DNA from: Antedon mediterranea
Lineage: Eukaryota > Echinodermata > Crinoidea > Comatulida > Antedonidae
Direction of reading: 5' to 3'
NCBI RefSeq assembly: GCF_964355755.1
Contig: NC_092674.1
Span: 23,648,001-23,712,000, forward strand
DNA length: 64,000 nucleotides
This document shows positions 1-12,769 of the stretch, piece after piece. Below the pieces are notes generated by a model, which saw only the letters and a program-made list of their open reading frames with translations, was not told where the DNA came from and ran no database searches. The number at the start of each line of letters is the position of its first letter. Position 1 is the stretch's first letter. The position numbers and the translations under genes were made by a program.

Positions 1-69
1 ACATTTGTGGACGAATCCGTCAACAAATTTACAAAATTAAAAAAAAAATAAGCTCAGAAAACGTAGTAT

Positions 70-2004
70 CTGACTTATCATTACCACTTGTCATCGGAAC
101 CGGATTTAGCTTTTGTGGAAATGGTATTATTGAGAGTGATGAGTCGTGACGATGGAAACATGTTCAACCACGACGGCTGTAACGTCAACTGTAAAGAGGA
201 AACATATTTCAGTTGCGAGGGTGAGCCTAGCCTCTGTTACCGTTATGATGGTGACGGTCACTGCGAGGCTTTTGAGAAGGAGACGAACGTTGCAGATTGT
301 GGTTTTTATACTCCACCAAGATTCTATGATCAGTGGGCTTCGTAAGCCCGAGGCAACCCACGATATCAAGGAACAGAGAGTAACATCTATGGAGAACCCC
401 GAGGGATCAGGTTTGTAGCAACGAGTTAAAAGAGGAATTTGCATGGTATCCATGCAGGGCCGGTTTTCATGACCAAAATATATGGTTGAAGGTTGGGATT
501 CCTATAGAAGTAGTTGCGACTAGAGTTCTGATTTATATCGCTGGCGATGGTGTGACATCACGGACAACACCTCCTACACGAGCATCTGTTACGTTAGTGG
601 ACACCAGAGGAGTTAATCATGTTTTGAACAAAGATGTACCACTCCTGTGTACTTCCACAGCCACGTTTAATGTAATACATGACCTCAGCAAAGATTTTAC
701 TACTCACGAGAAGTCTTCATCGAGTTCGATTACAAATATGTCAGAATTTCAGGTGTTCGCCTAAGATCTTTGAAAGATTTTGACCTATACAATTTACAAT
801 CGTGCGGTGATGATGATCTGTACAATCCAGTTACCAAACAGTGTAACCGGTACTCGTGTGATATGCCCACATGTATAGTTCCAGAGGTGCAACACGCAAC
901 TCTTAACCGACAAGTAGGTGATATTGTGAAAGAAGGAGACATTTATACTATACAATGCAACAAAGGTTACAGACCAGTGTACAAATTTGAGATAATGTGT
1001 GTAAACGGCCAAAGACCACAAAGTGATATGTACACCTGTTGATTGTGGGTTTCCTAACGTCCCTTACGCAGTGACGTCATGTCCAGAAGGAACGCTCTAT
1101 GGAAGTACTTGTAATTTTGAATGCAATGCGGCAGCAAAAATGCAAGGAACAGACAACCGGGTAACCTGTTTAGAGGATGGTGGATATTCTTTACCAAATG
1201 CAATTTGTAAACAAGAATGTGCATCACCAACAGAACCAGAAAACTCGTTTCAAGTTCCTAAATCAGAAAACTACGTTTGCCATTGGAAGCTACGTTATTT
1301 TTAAATGTAAAGCTGGATACCACATTAAAGATAATCCAAAGAGCCGACGAATTCGTCTAAAATGTGGAGATAATTTCGAATGGTTAGGTCCGTCGTGTGT
1401 CCGTAGAGAATGCACTCCTCCTCCTTCCTTCTATAACGGATTGTATAGTTGCAGTAATGGCAACTATCTTCATAGTGAATGTAGAATTCATTGTCCAGGT
1501 ACCATCAATAGCGTGGCTACTGTAAAGTGTTTGAAAAAAGGCTGGGATAAGACTTGGGATGAAGCGTTTGAAGGTTCTCGTCAAAATATGGACTCTCACA
1601 ACTGTCCAGAACCTGAAAATAGCAACCAAGTGAAGTTTACCTGTAATTTAAATACTTACACCATTGGTACAAACTGCACCGCAGCCTGTGCAGATGGTCA
1701 TGAAGCTGCGATATTCGACAATGGTGAGCCTATAACTTACACGTGGAAATCGCGCTCAAAACACATCATCTGTACAGATCAGCGCCAATGGTACCCAGAT
1801 CCCTCGGCTGTCTCCTGTGTCAAAGTCTCTCAAGAGAACTTTGTCAGTGACGGATTTTTCGATAGAATTAACAACCGAACTTATTGTAACTGGGACGGTG
1901 GAGATTGCTGCGTGTCAACTGTTACTGATAATGAGGTTATACCTTTCCCGCCAAATTGTAAAGCAGACTGTACGTCTCGTGACCCCAATGCTGTTGAGAA
2001 CTAA
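70..2004 (+). pseudogene. Pappalysin-like (PAPP-A/PAPP-A2 type) C-terminal half, intronless and frameshifted
   Basis: Pappalysins are secreted metzincin proteases that cleave IGF-binding proteins; their C-terminal half carries Lin12-Notch repeats (LNR) and five CCP/sushi modules. Here the reading frames, read in order, give a Cys-rich repeat (CGNGIIE, then CDDGN..GDGC-like spacing, about 111-180), a segment matching the family's DCGxYTP..DQWA region (about 295-345), a beta-rich stretch with IWLKV and TLVDTRG-like strings (480-620), several CCP modules rich in Cys (800-1800) and a final LNR (NNRTYCNWDGGDCC, about 1870-1910). The alignment then ends at a TAA near the family's normal C terminus. 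The frame changes at about 150, 345, 710, 1030 and 1275. No intron interrupts about 1.9 kb, although vertebrate genes split this region into many exons. I infer a processed pseudogene; a low-quality assembly of a large-exon gene is the alternative. The catalytic domain is not in the window. Confidence 0.75.
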
Positions 2005-2250
2005 TAGAAATTAACCATTCCTGAAAATTGTAATTTTCCGTTGGAAACACAATACAATCATTTTTTACTATATATAGGCCATCATATTTAATAATTGAAA
2101 CGAAAAAGTTATTATATTCAAAAGTATCAATTTTACGGTGAAAAATTTAAAAACAATTTTGACCCAAATAATACATGCACGTTGCCGATGTTCCCGTTGC
2201 AGGCATAAATAGTTCAGTTGGTATGTTTGTTTGTATGTATTTTTGTTACT

Positions 2251-2813
2251 GTTATGTATGTTAAGGGGGGATGTGGATAGAGGTACTTGTCACCTGCTGA
2301 TTATGTATATGTTAAGGGGGGATGTGGATAGAGGTACTTGTCACCTGTTATGTATGTTAAGGGGGGATGTGGATAGAGGTGCTTGTCACCTGTTATGTAA
2401 TGTTAAGGGGTGATGTGGATAGAGGTGCTTGTTACCTGTTATGTATATGTTAAGGGGGGATGTGGATAGAGGTGCTTGTTACCTGTTATGTATATGTTAA
2501 GGGGGGATGTGGATAGAGGTGCTTGTCACCTGTTATGTATGTTAAGGGGGGATGTGGATAGAGGTGCTTGTCACCTGTTATGTATATGTTAAGGGGGGGT
2601 GTGGATAGAGGTGCTTGTCACCTGTTATGTTATGTTAAGGGGGGATGTGGATAGAGGTGCTTGTCACCTGTTATGTATATGTTAAGGGGGGATGTGGATA
2701 GAGGTGCTTGTCACCTGTTATGTATATGTTAAGGGGGGATGTGGATAGAGGTGCTTGTCACCTGTTATGTATATGTTAAGGGGGGATGTGGATAGAGGTG
2801 CTTGTCACCTGTT
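2251..2813. repeat. Minisatellite, about 12 units of 46-50 bp
   Basis: Twelve near-identical units each contain TTAAGGGGGG, then GATGTGGATAGAGG, then TGCTTGTCACCTG. Units differ mainly by the presence of an extra TATA-like dinucleotide step before TTAAGG. Each unit has a run of six G (four or seven in variants) and a short inverted repeat, AGGTG/CACCT with a 5-nt loop. The short open frame that crosses it is a by-product of the period. Confidence 0.95.
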
Positions 2814-2957
2814 CATCCCTTTCTTTTCGCTGTTTTTGTATGCAGTGATAAAGTTTAATAAATAAATAAAAAAAATAAATAATAAGTAACATTTCGGTAG
2901 ATACACCAACAGTAAATATTAATCTTACAGCCTAAAATGATTGAAGACCTCAAGTTA

Positions 2958-3103
2958 AGCCTTGTCTACACTATCAAACTTCATGTGATGTGCCCATATA
3001 TAGACATTATGATGTCATATCACTACCATATTTAAGCATATCACTACCATATTTGGGCACATCACACTTTTTTGTCAAACTAGTTTGATAATGTAGACAG
3101 AGC
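2958..3103. mobile_element. MITE with TIR beginning TGTCTACACTATCAAAC
   Basis: The left end (TTGTCTACACTATCAAAC) and right end (GTTTGATAATGTAGACAGAG) are inverted copies of one another. The interior holds GTGATGTGCCC and its complement. The same arms recur at 53958-54010, 55440-55510 and 55829-55938, so this is a dispersed family of non-autonomous elements. No coding capacity. Confidence 0.75.
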
Positions 3104-3508
3104 ATTAACTAGCTTACCAGACTGAACAGCTTAGCTTTGTACATGTTAACATGGCGTGAAATCTTGAACATAGAATGTTCCCCATCTATAGCACAACATT
3201 GTGGTTCCCACTCACTACAATACAATAAGTATTTCTAACAGATTAGATATACTCGGATTCTTTATACGATATGACTTATTTATTGTCACAATGACACAAT
3301 TATAAAGATGGTTCTTTACTTTATGCACTTAAATTAAGTAACATCAGTGCCTTATATGTAAAATATTAGAATTAACATTCAATTTTCTCATATTACTTGG
3401 AAAGTACATTCACTCCAGCCTTTCACAATTTGTTGCATTTGTTGATGACGACAACTTTTGTGACAATGATGATTTTAATAGCATAAGAATCGTATGAACA
3501 ATACCTAC
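3104..3508. other. Intronic or intergenic stretch without recognised genes
   Basis: I looked here on the minus strand for the next RECQL5 exon, which should encode the helix-rich region after the REHCLxLLE motif, and found none. The remaining C-terminal exons of RECQL5 must lie elsewhere, most likely beyond the left edge of the window. Confidence 0.5.
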
Positions 3509-6500
3509 CTTGCAGCTAACTGGTCAGGCATGCTTTCATAAAATGTCTCATAATTTTGTTTCAGGGCTTTTTCTAGAAGACCAAGGCAATGCTCTCTTGT
3601 CTGTGATAAATATAAGAATATTTTAAAAAGGTTTAACAAAATCTGGAGACGTTTTAAAAAACAAACATTGGGTAAACAACAGAAAATAGAAATATATAAA
3701 AATCGATGGCTATTTATTTATTGCAAAGAGCATCCTACATTTGGTTGGTTTTTCCATTTTAAGTTTTTAGCTGAGCAATCGGAAAAATGAGACAGAATAA
3801 TTCATGCCATGTGACACAATATCACAAGATACAAGATAACTTTATTGTCAAAATTGTTAACAATTTCGAGATATGTTTTGTACCTGAGTAGAATAAATAA
3901 TACGATGTGATAACTATATAAATAAATACAAATGATACAAGTGACTATCTTGAAAAGTTTTTGTTAAATAAATTGCATGCTATGTACATTGGTGAAAATC
4001 TGAAACGGTTTGTGGATATTTTTTCCTGTGTCAGTCTAACCCTTCCTGATCTACTTATAATGATGTCTGAATGTAATGGGTGTGATGGGTCTTGCATAAT
4101 TGTGTCAAATTTCTTAAGTATGAATATATTAAACATTTCATCTAAAGATTTCACTTCTACACCGATAACTCTGCTGGCCTTGTTTACTAATCTCTGAATT
4201 TGACTTTTACTGTTTACATTGATATGAGAAAACCAAACAATAATACAATAAGAAATGATAGAGGAATAAAACATATGAATGACCAATCAAATGGCCAGGA
4301 TACATTTAGATGATTTATGTTTATACAGTACTAACACATTAAAAATGTTCTTACCACTATTTTTAGACCAGCAATCTTTGAATTCTTTGCATCTCGTAAT
4401 GGACAACCGTCTGTGTTTAAATTGTATGAAGAATATAAGATATAATTCTTTGTAATAACAAAAATAAATATATATTTATGGTAGTCTGATGTTTAATTTT
4501 TCAATCAACATAAAATTCTTCCTTCAGAAGTAGGAAAGTTGATGTTAAGTAAGTGAGTGTTGGTGATCTGTTCAACCATCACCATAAGTGATAAACCATC
4601 ACATTTCGTGACCAACCAATCACATTTAGTAATCAATCAATTGCCTTTAGTAATCAACCAATCACCTTATTGTATATTAATTTAAAATGTTTAAATAACA
4701 AATACCTGGGATACTTTCTTCTTCTTCTTTCACAGCATTATTCTAAGAAAAAACAAACAAATGATCTTTTCAAAAAAGCTTTTTTATTTAGACTTTTTTT
4801 TATTAATTCACTGTGTGTATGTGTGGATATTGGGAGGCGTTTTCTTGCTCATCACCACGACAGTTTTGGCGATGACCGACAACTTATCAGTTGACCTGAC
4901 ACAGTCAGGGCATCAGCCCTCAGAAGTTTTAAAATTAACCATAGGATATTGACATTTTTAAAAAACTATCTGGGGCTAAAAAACAGTGTTTCATTCATTC
5001 ATGGCCAGTATTAAAATATTTAAATTAAGCACGGGTAAACACATTTTTGTTATTAAATGAAAAGCATCCATCTACGGTAATATTTTATAGAGATGATATG
5101 CAAATTTTAAATCAATAAACCTTTCGTCTTCGTTTAAATTCAGTCATCATAAACTTTGGAATTTCTTTCTTGGTCTTGACTTGTGCGTCCTGAATCTCAT
5201 TGTCGCTGTCTGAGAAGTCGTCTGCATCAAATTTGGAGTTGGCGCCATCATATTCGGAATAAAAACTAAATTAATATCAAATAAAGAATCATTACAATTA
5301 TTTTTTTGTGTAAACTCATCATGAAAACTGAATTAAACAACAATACACACATATCTTTGTATATACCACATATATAGATTCCAGGCCTCTGATTGGACAA
5401 AAGCAGATGATAATTCCTATCATCAATTCAAAAGTATCACTAACAGAATGTGTAATTTTCAAGGTCTACTAATGTTGCTGCTCTGTGGCTATGAACAAGA
5501 TAACTGCAACCCTTGCAGTCTGAAAGGTATATAAAACAATATATATATATATTTTGTCAATATTTTGTACATCTGACTTCCTTACCTATCAAATCCATTA
5601 CGACCGCCACCATACAAATCTGCGAAATGCGCACCCTTAGGTGTTTTTCCAATCACCTCTCGTACCTCTTTCTTAGGTTCTGCCTTTGAAAAGGCACTAG
5701 TACGCATCCATTGTACGCGCTGAGTTGTCTTTTTACAGTTCTTACAAAAGTCACATGATTTGTTGCATTCTGGGATAGGATCTTCAAAATACCGGGCAAT
5801 TTCAGCATGTCTGCATCTACATTATGGTAAAGACAATTGTTAATGCACTGTGTAGTGAATTTATTTTAGTTGGTTCCGAGCTTTCTCAGGCGTATATATA
5901 TAACTCCACGCGACGTACACTGTCACTGAATGATAACTCATACAAAAAGTATATTTAACTCAACTAGAACTTTTATTCCTTGTAACTCGATTAATACATC
6001 TTTCTACCCTTACCAGTCAAGCCTTATTTTCTTTATCACCTTTCCGTTTATCTACTCTGATCTTATTCTCTCTTTTCTTTCCGTACATCTACTTTGATCT
6101 TATTCTCTCTTCTCCTCTAATATCTATTACATTCTACTTTTATACTGGATATGCAAATTTTAGGCTTCAGAGGAGGATAACATTTTCCCTCCAAAAATTA
6201 TACGATTTTGATTGGCTAATAATAAGGCGGACCTGGTCTAAAGCATCCTTCTCTAAACACAGAGAATCACAACATAAATAATATGACACACTGTAAATGA
6301 ATCATCTACATCATAGCAAACTACACATTGAAAATTATATTTGATCACTGTAAAACAAGTTCATTGAAGTCATTTAAATATTGTGCTTAAAAAGATTAAA
6401 AGATTGAGAGATGGCGATATTCAGATATAATAATGGGGTATGGGTTTAAAGATGTTTTTCTATTTTAAGGCAAAGAATATATATCACAAGAATGAGTAAT

Positions 6501-9500
6501 CCGCGATTTTCCCTGTAACAGTAATATTGTCCATGTGGTAGGGCGCCGCCATAAGTGTGGATGTATCTGGGATGTATACAACTTTTTGTGACGGTTTCAA
6601 TAATCAAAGGCTAGACCACCGGTAGTATTTTCATGATAAAAAATGTTATCAACTACATGCCAACATCATGTTAAATACTATTTGGATATTTAATTGTTCG
6701 TTTTATGCAATTTATTTAGTAAAAACTGCCGTTTAAACAGTTTGCTTTATCAACCGGGCGCTACGATAGCGTGACCGGGCGTGTTGTTGTTTACGCGTTT
6801 TCACGAAGGATAGTTTAATAATATTCCTATATTTAACTTGTTTCTGGTAAAACAAATAAATGTTAATGACATTTAACATTTTGTCCTATTAATAACATGT
6901 ATTTTATACTAATTTATATCATAAAAACAATACTTAATTTACCGGGCGTAGAGTAGTACACGGCAATGGTAAAGAATAGGCCGTGCTGAGTAACGATTCG
7001 TTGATTTTTGGTGTTGCTGTGTTAGGCCTTTTTTGTGAACTAACTTAGCATGTTAGTAAATAATTGTCTGTAAAAGTGAATGTACACTAGTTTGTTAATA
7101 AATATGAATTATAAAATAGTTTACAATTGCAAAAACTATTATCATAATTCTATTTAATGTGACATGTAATATCTATATAAATCAAGTCTTATTTTAGTAT
7201 GTATACATCCGCCCTTATGAGGGCGGGCATCACTCACTGGAGCTCTCTGTTACAAATTTCTCATGCAAAAATCGCGGAATACTCATTCTTGTGATATATA
7301 TTCTTTGTTTAAGGTCACAGCACAGCATTTTTGTATCGTATGGCTTATTGCTATTCAATGACTTAGTTAAGCTACTTACGATAGTCCTTCGCAATAGTTC
7401 ACAAATGTTTGGAAGCTTTCCATGGCAGCTTTGTTGACAGCAGATGCTGCATCTCCCTATAAAATTGAAAAGTTTTAAATGAGGTGGTTCCAATACCAGT
7501 ACTTTCTACCGCATACTGTACACAATGTTTGACTGTTCAATGAAGATATCAATGGTACAGAGTAGAGATGAATCAACAATGGTACTACAGGGTCTCTGGT
7601 ACTAATAAATGCCATCATTGGTACAGGGTGTTTGATAACAATGAGTATATCAATGAAGATATCAATGGTACAGAGTAGAGATAAATCAACAATGGTACTA
7701 CAGGGTCTCTGGTACTAATAAATGCCATCATTGGTACAGGGTGTTTGATAACAATGAGTATATCAATGAAGATACCAATGGTACAGAGTAGAGATAAATC
7801 AACAATGGTACTACAGGGTCTCTGGTATTAATAAATGCCATCATTGGTACAGGGTTTTTGATAACAATGAGTATATCAATGAAGATACCAATGGTACAGA
7901 GTAGAGATAAATCAACAATGGTACTACAGGGTCTCTGGTACTAATAAATTCCATCATTGGTACAGGTTGTTTGATAACAATGAGTATATCAATGAAGTTA
8001 CCAATGGTACAGAGTAGAGATAAATCAACAATGGTACTACAGGGTCTCTGGTACTAATAAATGCCATCATTGGTACAGGGTGTTTGATAACAATGAGTAT
8101 ATCAATGAAGATACCAATGGTACAGGGTCTCTGGTAGCAATGAATACCATCATTGGTACAGAGTGTTCGATAGCAATGAGTATACCAATGAAGATACCAA
8201 TGGTACAGGGTCACTGGTAGCAATGAATACCATCATTGGTACAGGGTGTTTGATAGCAATGAGTATATCAATGAAGATACCAATGGTACAGGGTCTCTGG
8301 TAGCAATGAATACCATCATTGGTACAGGGTGTTTGATAGCAATGAGTATATCAATGAAGATACCAATGGTACAGGGTCTCTGGTAGCAATGAATACCATC
8401 ATTGGTACAGGGTGTTCGATAGCAATGAGTATACCAATGAAGATACCAATGGTACAGGGTCTCTGGTAGCAATGAACACCATCATTGGTACAGGGTGTTC
8501 GATAGCAATGAGTATATCAATGAAGATACCAATGGTACAGGGTCACTGGTAGCAATGAATACCATCATTGGTACAGGGTGTTCGATAGCAATGAGTATAC
8601 CAATGAAGATACCAATGGTACAGGGTCTCTGGTAGCAATGAATACCATCATTGGTACAGGGTGTTCGATAGCAATGAGTATACTAATGAAGATACCAATG
8701 GTACAGGGTCTCTGGTAGCAATGAATACCATCATTGGTACAGGGTGTTCGATAGCAATGAGTATACCAATGAAGATACCAATGGTACAGGGTCACTGGAA
8801 TGAATACCATCATTGGTACAGGGTGCTCGATAGCAATGAGTATATTAATGGTACAGGTTCTCTGAGAGCAATGAAGATACCTGATACACGGTCTCTGTTA
8901 GCAATAAAGATATCAACAGTACTACAGGATCCCTGGTCGAGAAGAAAATATCAATGGTACAGGGTCTGTGGTAGCACTAGAGATAACAGTGGTACAAAGT
9001 ACCTGGTATCAATGCAAATACCAATGGTACATGGTCTCTAATAGCAATAAAGATACCAATAGTACTACAGGGTCTATATTTTGGGGCAACCTTTGTGGCA
9101 GTTGAGCAAAGGTAAGTTTCTATATCTTAATTTTATAATAAAAATGTATTTACCTTTTTTTTCTTTTTCTTTGCCATCTCTTTTTTCATAAAGAATGCCA
9201 GCTTATTACGATCATCACGGTTGTAGTACAGCCTACAGAATGCTGGTTGACCATCTCGACCAGCTCTGCCAGATTCCTGATAGTAACCTGCCATTGACTT
9301 GGGCATGGTAAAATGGGCAACAAACCTAATACAAGATAATATATTTGGTGAACAGAAATGCATTCACATGGCTCTACATACATACAATAAATCCATGCTC
9401 AAATGTGTAATACTGTATTGTGACATTGTTTTGTCAGAATGAAAGGCTCCATCATCTTTATTAACTATAAATGCCCATTTACACTAGGACGTTAATGATT

Positions 9501-12176
9501 GATGAAAATATATATATATGCTTCTTTTTTTTAAATAAAACAAAAAAAATCTAAAAAGTATTCATCCAATAACTATAGGATAACCATCTATGCTACCTTT
9601 GATGAAAATAATATTTTCACACATCCAATCAAATGAAGTCATGATTAGTAAGAGAAATAAAATTGTGACGCTACAAAAATTTTATCATTAATAATAATAA
9701 TAATAAAAAATTAAATTTATAAAGCCATAATGACAGAAACAAACTCTAAGCGTTGTACATAAAAATAACAAACATCTGGTCAGCTTAATGTAAAAAATCA
9801 ATATCAACAATTTTGAAATTACACAATAAAAAAAGACATAATCATTGATCATGACATCATTTAATTGTATTATTCTTTAGTTCTAGAAAAAAACTTGTAA
9901 ATTTTCTTTGGTTTTATGAGAGAAAAGTTTATGTTTATCTAATCATTGTTGATCATTTTTGTCCTAGCAGCTTTTTGTAGCAGCCTTAAGCCTGTGATTA
10001 ACTTGTGTATATAAATGTTTACAAGCTGAGTTTAGTACCTGACATTAGCTTTGTCAACTCCCATTCCAAAGCTAATAGTTGCAACAATGACAGGAACAAT
10101 TCCTTGCATCCAGTCATTTTGTACTTGTTCTCTTTCTGCAGCCTTCAACCCTGCATGGTATGACTTGGATTTAAGCCCTCGATAGCTTAGTTTGGCAGCT
10201 ACTTCATCACAAGAATTACGACTTAATGCATAAACAATGCCACATCCTGTGTCACCCTAAAAAAATAAAAACATTGTTGTTTCATTTTGCTTTCTTTAAT
10301 TTTTATGGGCTTGATAAAATATCATCAGTCAGGACTACACATACATCTTTATTATCAACTTCCGAACTGGTTGTTATTTTTCTAATTGGACCATAACCCT
10401 TCTTGAAAATCTGTAGGATTATGTTTTTTTTTTAAAGTTTAAAGATTGAAAATAAAAATAACTGTATACGGTAGAGTACCTCTTCTGACTTCGCTAAAGC
10501 TCTCTCCGCAAATATCTTTAAATCTTCAACAGGGTCTTCCAACTGATCTTTAAATCGTACTTCATAAAATAAATTTGATCTAAAACAACTAGTCTTGAAC
10601 AGTTTGGGGTTGTTCATGTTTAAAGACAGAAGAATGTCCCTCTTTACATGTGGCGTTGCTGTAGCAGTCAATGCAATACATGGTATATCAGATAATAACC
10701 GTTTGACTTTTCCGAGTTTCAGATAATCGGGGCGAAAATCATGTCCCCACTGGGAGACACAATGAGCTTCGTCTACTACAAAATAACTTAATAATTTCTT
10801 CTTTTTTAAACTGATCAGAGTGTTTTGAAAGTGTTGTTGTGCAGCCAATTCTGGTGTTATGTACAGAAGTTTAACCGTTGGATTTTTTTGGTTTAAATCA
10901 TCTAAAATCTCTTGTCGTTTTGTAGCACTAAGTTTTGAGTTTAAACTTTCTGCTTTAATTTTAAACTTTTTCAGATGTTCAAGTTGATCTTGAATGAGAG
11001 CAATCAGAGGCGATATAACAATCGCTATCCCTTGATGCATCATGGCAGGAAGTTGATAACAAAGAGACTTCCCAGCTCCAGTTGGCATTGAAATAAAAAC
11101 ATCATTCTTTCCTGAAAATAAAAATGTTTTATCAATTTACTTGGATGGATGGCAAGAAGGAAGAGATTATTAGATTTAATTTTAAGATGATTTTTTTACA
11201 GTCATGTGAGGGTGATCGTTCAGAGGCAATAAGAATTTACATTAATTAGGCTTTTCTGCCCTGTTCTGATCTTTTTACAGGTCATAGCAAGGCCTAATAG
11301 TAATTAATGATGCAATAAATATAACAATATTTACAGCATACTACAGACAGGTAGGCCTATAATAGTATACAAATAATGAATGTTTATGAGTGCAATGGTA
11401 CAAATAATGGCACGAGGTGAATGATGAAAGGTTATATCAACGAGGCAAAGCCGAGTTGATATAACCTTTCATCATTCACCAAGTGCCATTATTTGTACCA
11501 TTACACGAATACAAAACATTCATTATTTGTTTTATATAACATCTAGACGTTTTTTTTTCGTACACAAAAATGTTTCAAAAAGAACTATTTAACGATCGTT
11601 GAATAGTGCGTACTATTGCACGCCATGTGACCCACATTCGTCCAATCAAATGACAGGAATTTATATAGGTGTTATATAATATATTATAATGACTCTGGAC
11701 ATTCACAAATTTTAAAAAAGTAACTGAAAGAAAGTAACTGAAAGAAAGTAACTGAAAGTAGCCCAGCTAGGCTAATTAATTAAATAAACATACATATATT
11801 TAAGAATACTAAGATTCATTCAATCATATAACCTACCATCTGTAACACAACGAACTGCTGCTTTCTGAACATCACTTTTAAAGTGTTTATGTCCGAATGT
11901 TTTCTGTAAAACTTTGTACAATCTGTCTTCAACTGTCTCAGCAACAGGCGGAAGGCCAGCTTCAGAAGTCTCTTTCTTGGTAGACGTATTTTTGACAACG
12001 TCGTCTTGGCCTGGGCCTAGGCCTAGGCCTACGTACGAGTCTTTTTCAGTAATGAAATCTGTTATCTTCTTGTTATTTACGTCAATTTTCGCCTTCTTCA
12101 GTTTTGTTGACCTTTTTGGTTTTAAAACATGAGTTTTCACTAAATCTATAGATGACATCCTGACAGACAGACCCAA
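3509..12176 (-). CDS. RECQL5: ATP-dependent DNA helicase Q5 (RecQ5), 5' ten exons
   Basis: RecQ-family 3'-5' DNA helicase; in vertebrates RECQL5 binds RNA polymerase II and RAD51 and limits recombination and transcription stress. Exons (minus strand, in order): 11837-12176, 10480-11111, 10039-10256, 9154-9325, 7380-7456, 5586-5816, 5121-5265, 4706-4742, 4355-4410, 3509-3600. Together they give 666 codons plus 2 nt, all phases agree, and the last exon ends in a donor (GTAGGT), so the gene continues to the left. Visible motifs: Walker A MPTGAGKS (about residues 122-129), DEAH (about 227-230) with [32 protein letters not shown], motif [12 protein letters not shown], and a Cys cluster [18 protein letters not shown] after the helicase core. 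The exon at 3509-3600 carries [13 protein letters not shown], as in the RECQL5 KIX/IRI region. Start is ATG 12176 or the in-frame ATG 12158. The donor after 5121 (GTTTAT) is weak. Confidence 0.93.
3820..4290 (-). mobile_element. 3' end of a CR1/L2-like non-LTR retrotransposon (RT C-terminal remnant)
   Basis: The minus-strand translation at 3945-4286 shows the end of a LINE reverse transcriptase [29 protein letters not shown], and the SRSGRVR..TNRF terminal motif. It is followed towards 3820 by a tail like that of LINE 3' ends (ACTTTATTGTC). It lies in a RECQL5 intron on the same strand as the gene. The 5' part of the element is missing. Confidence 0.75.
6463..7314. mobile_element. Non-autonomous DNA transposon, about 40-bp TIRs (CAAAGAATAT...), 7-bp TSD TTTAAGG
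   Basis: The element occupies 6471-7307. Its two ends are near-perfect inverted repeats of about 40 bp that start CAAAGAATATATATC and run to TCCGCGATTTT; weaker inverted similarity continues to about 105 bp, including a CATCCGCCC/GGATGTAT step. TTTAAGG flanks both sides, at 6464-6470 and 7308-7314. No transposase ORF is present. It lies in the RECQL5 intron between exons 5586-5816 and 7380-7456. The element at 27533-27961 shares the CAAAGAA tip and also has a 7-bp duplication. Confidence 0.85.
7538..9077. repeat. Minisatellite with unit change from about 113 bp to about 83 bp
   Basis: Every unit is built from short sub-repeats around CAATGGTACAGGG and ATTGGTACAGGG. From 7538 to about 8100 the unit is about 113 bp and includes an AGAGTAGAGATAAATCAAC segment. 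From about 8110 to 8800 that segment is absent and the unit is about 83 bp. The right end decays into irregular sub-repeats. The array sits in the RECQL5 intron between exons 7380-7456 and 9154-9325. Long open frames across it, on both strands, are repeat artefacts. Confidence 0.93.
9469..9965. mobile_element. Diverged MITE of the CCCATTTACACTAGG family
   Basis: The left part (CCCATTTACACTAGGACG, then ACTATAGGATAACCATCTATGCT and CCAATCAAATGA..GTCATGATTAGTAAGAG) matches, with substitutions, the better preserved element at 59219-59619. The right arm (TGATCATGACATCATTTAATTG, then TTTATGTTTATCTAATC) follows after an extra AT-rich insertion. It is an older copy, in a RECQL5 intron. Confidence 0.6.
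11376..11520. repeat. Long palindrome (hairpin), part of a palindromic MITE family
   Basis: The left arm (CAATGGTACAAATAATGGCAC, then GAATGATGAAAGGTTATATCAAC) is mirrored by the right arm starting GTTGATATAACC and ending near GTACCATTACACG, with a spacer of about 13 nt. Arms are about 55-60 bp with very few mismatches. Downstream sequence with AACGATCGTTGAATAGTGCG and CCAATCAAATGACAGGAATT recurs at 18830-18900 and 32150-32710, so this is one member of a dispersed family. It lies in RECQL5 intron 1. Confidence 0.8.
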
Positions 12177-12769
12177 ATAAAAAACATTAAAATCTGGTTA
12201 CCTGGCTAGGCCTAGCCGTTTAGTACTAGAAGTAGTAGACACACGAGCGAAACAAGTGTTTCTTGCCTGCGATGCTGTCACGTCTAAACACGTCAGGAAG
12301 AGATCCTTCGACCGTGCATGCGATTTTTAAATGACCCACAGGTCAAAATTTACGTCACAGACGGTTTTCTGCTGTTTCACCTTTGCATTTATAGGGATAC
12401 GAATAAAACTGTAATTTATTCACTAAAAGATTTAAGTTCAACAAAAGAATATCGGCATACTATATATAAATATAAAAACATAAATAACAATAAACAAATA
12501 TAAGTTTTCACGCACATCATTTTGGGCATCATGCGTGCAAACTTACAACTTATTTTTGCATAAACAATACTCAGTTGTCGATTAACATTCAGATCAACAT
12601 GTAAGAAGGTCGGAAAAAAACAGAGTTGGCCATTTTTGGAAAATAAGATAATTAATAACAAATGTTTTTGAACGATTCGTTTTAATTCTAGGAATACCGA
12701 ACACACGGTGTATTTTAAGAATGTACAGAGCAGAAGGAGCACATTTCAATTATAAGGAGTTTAGTACAC
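12177..12769. other. RECQL5 5' flank; no gene recognised
   Basis: This stretch lies between the first RECQL5 exon and the start of similarity to intron 5 of ANKH copy B. It should contain the RECQL5 promoter. I see no unambiguous core promoter element. Short open frames here have no recognisable protein features. Confidence 0.4.

Noticed and set aside
2231-2413. Open frame with repeated MLRGDVDRGTCHLL-type peptide
   Set aside because: It only reflects the minisatellite.
7954-9041. Open frames of 76-126 codons on both strands with repeated [10 protein letters not shown]-type or [10 protein letters not shown]-type peptides
   Set aside because: They follow the minisatellite period on both strands and lie within a RECQL5 intron; no protein family features.
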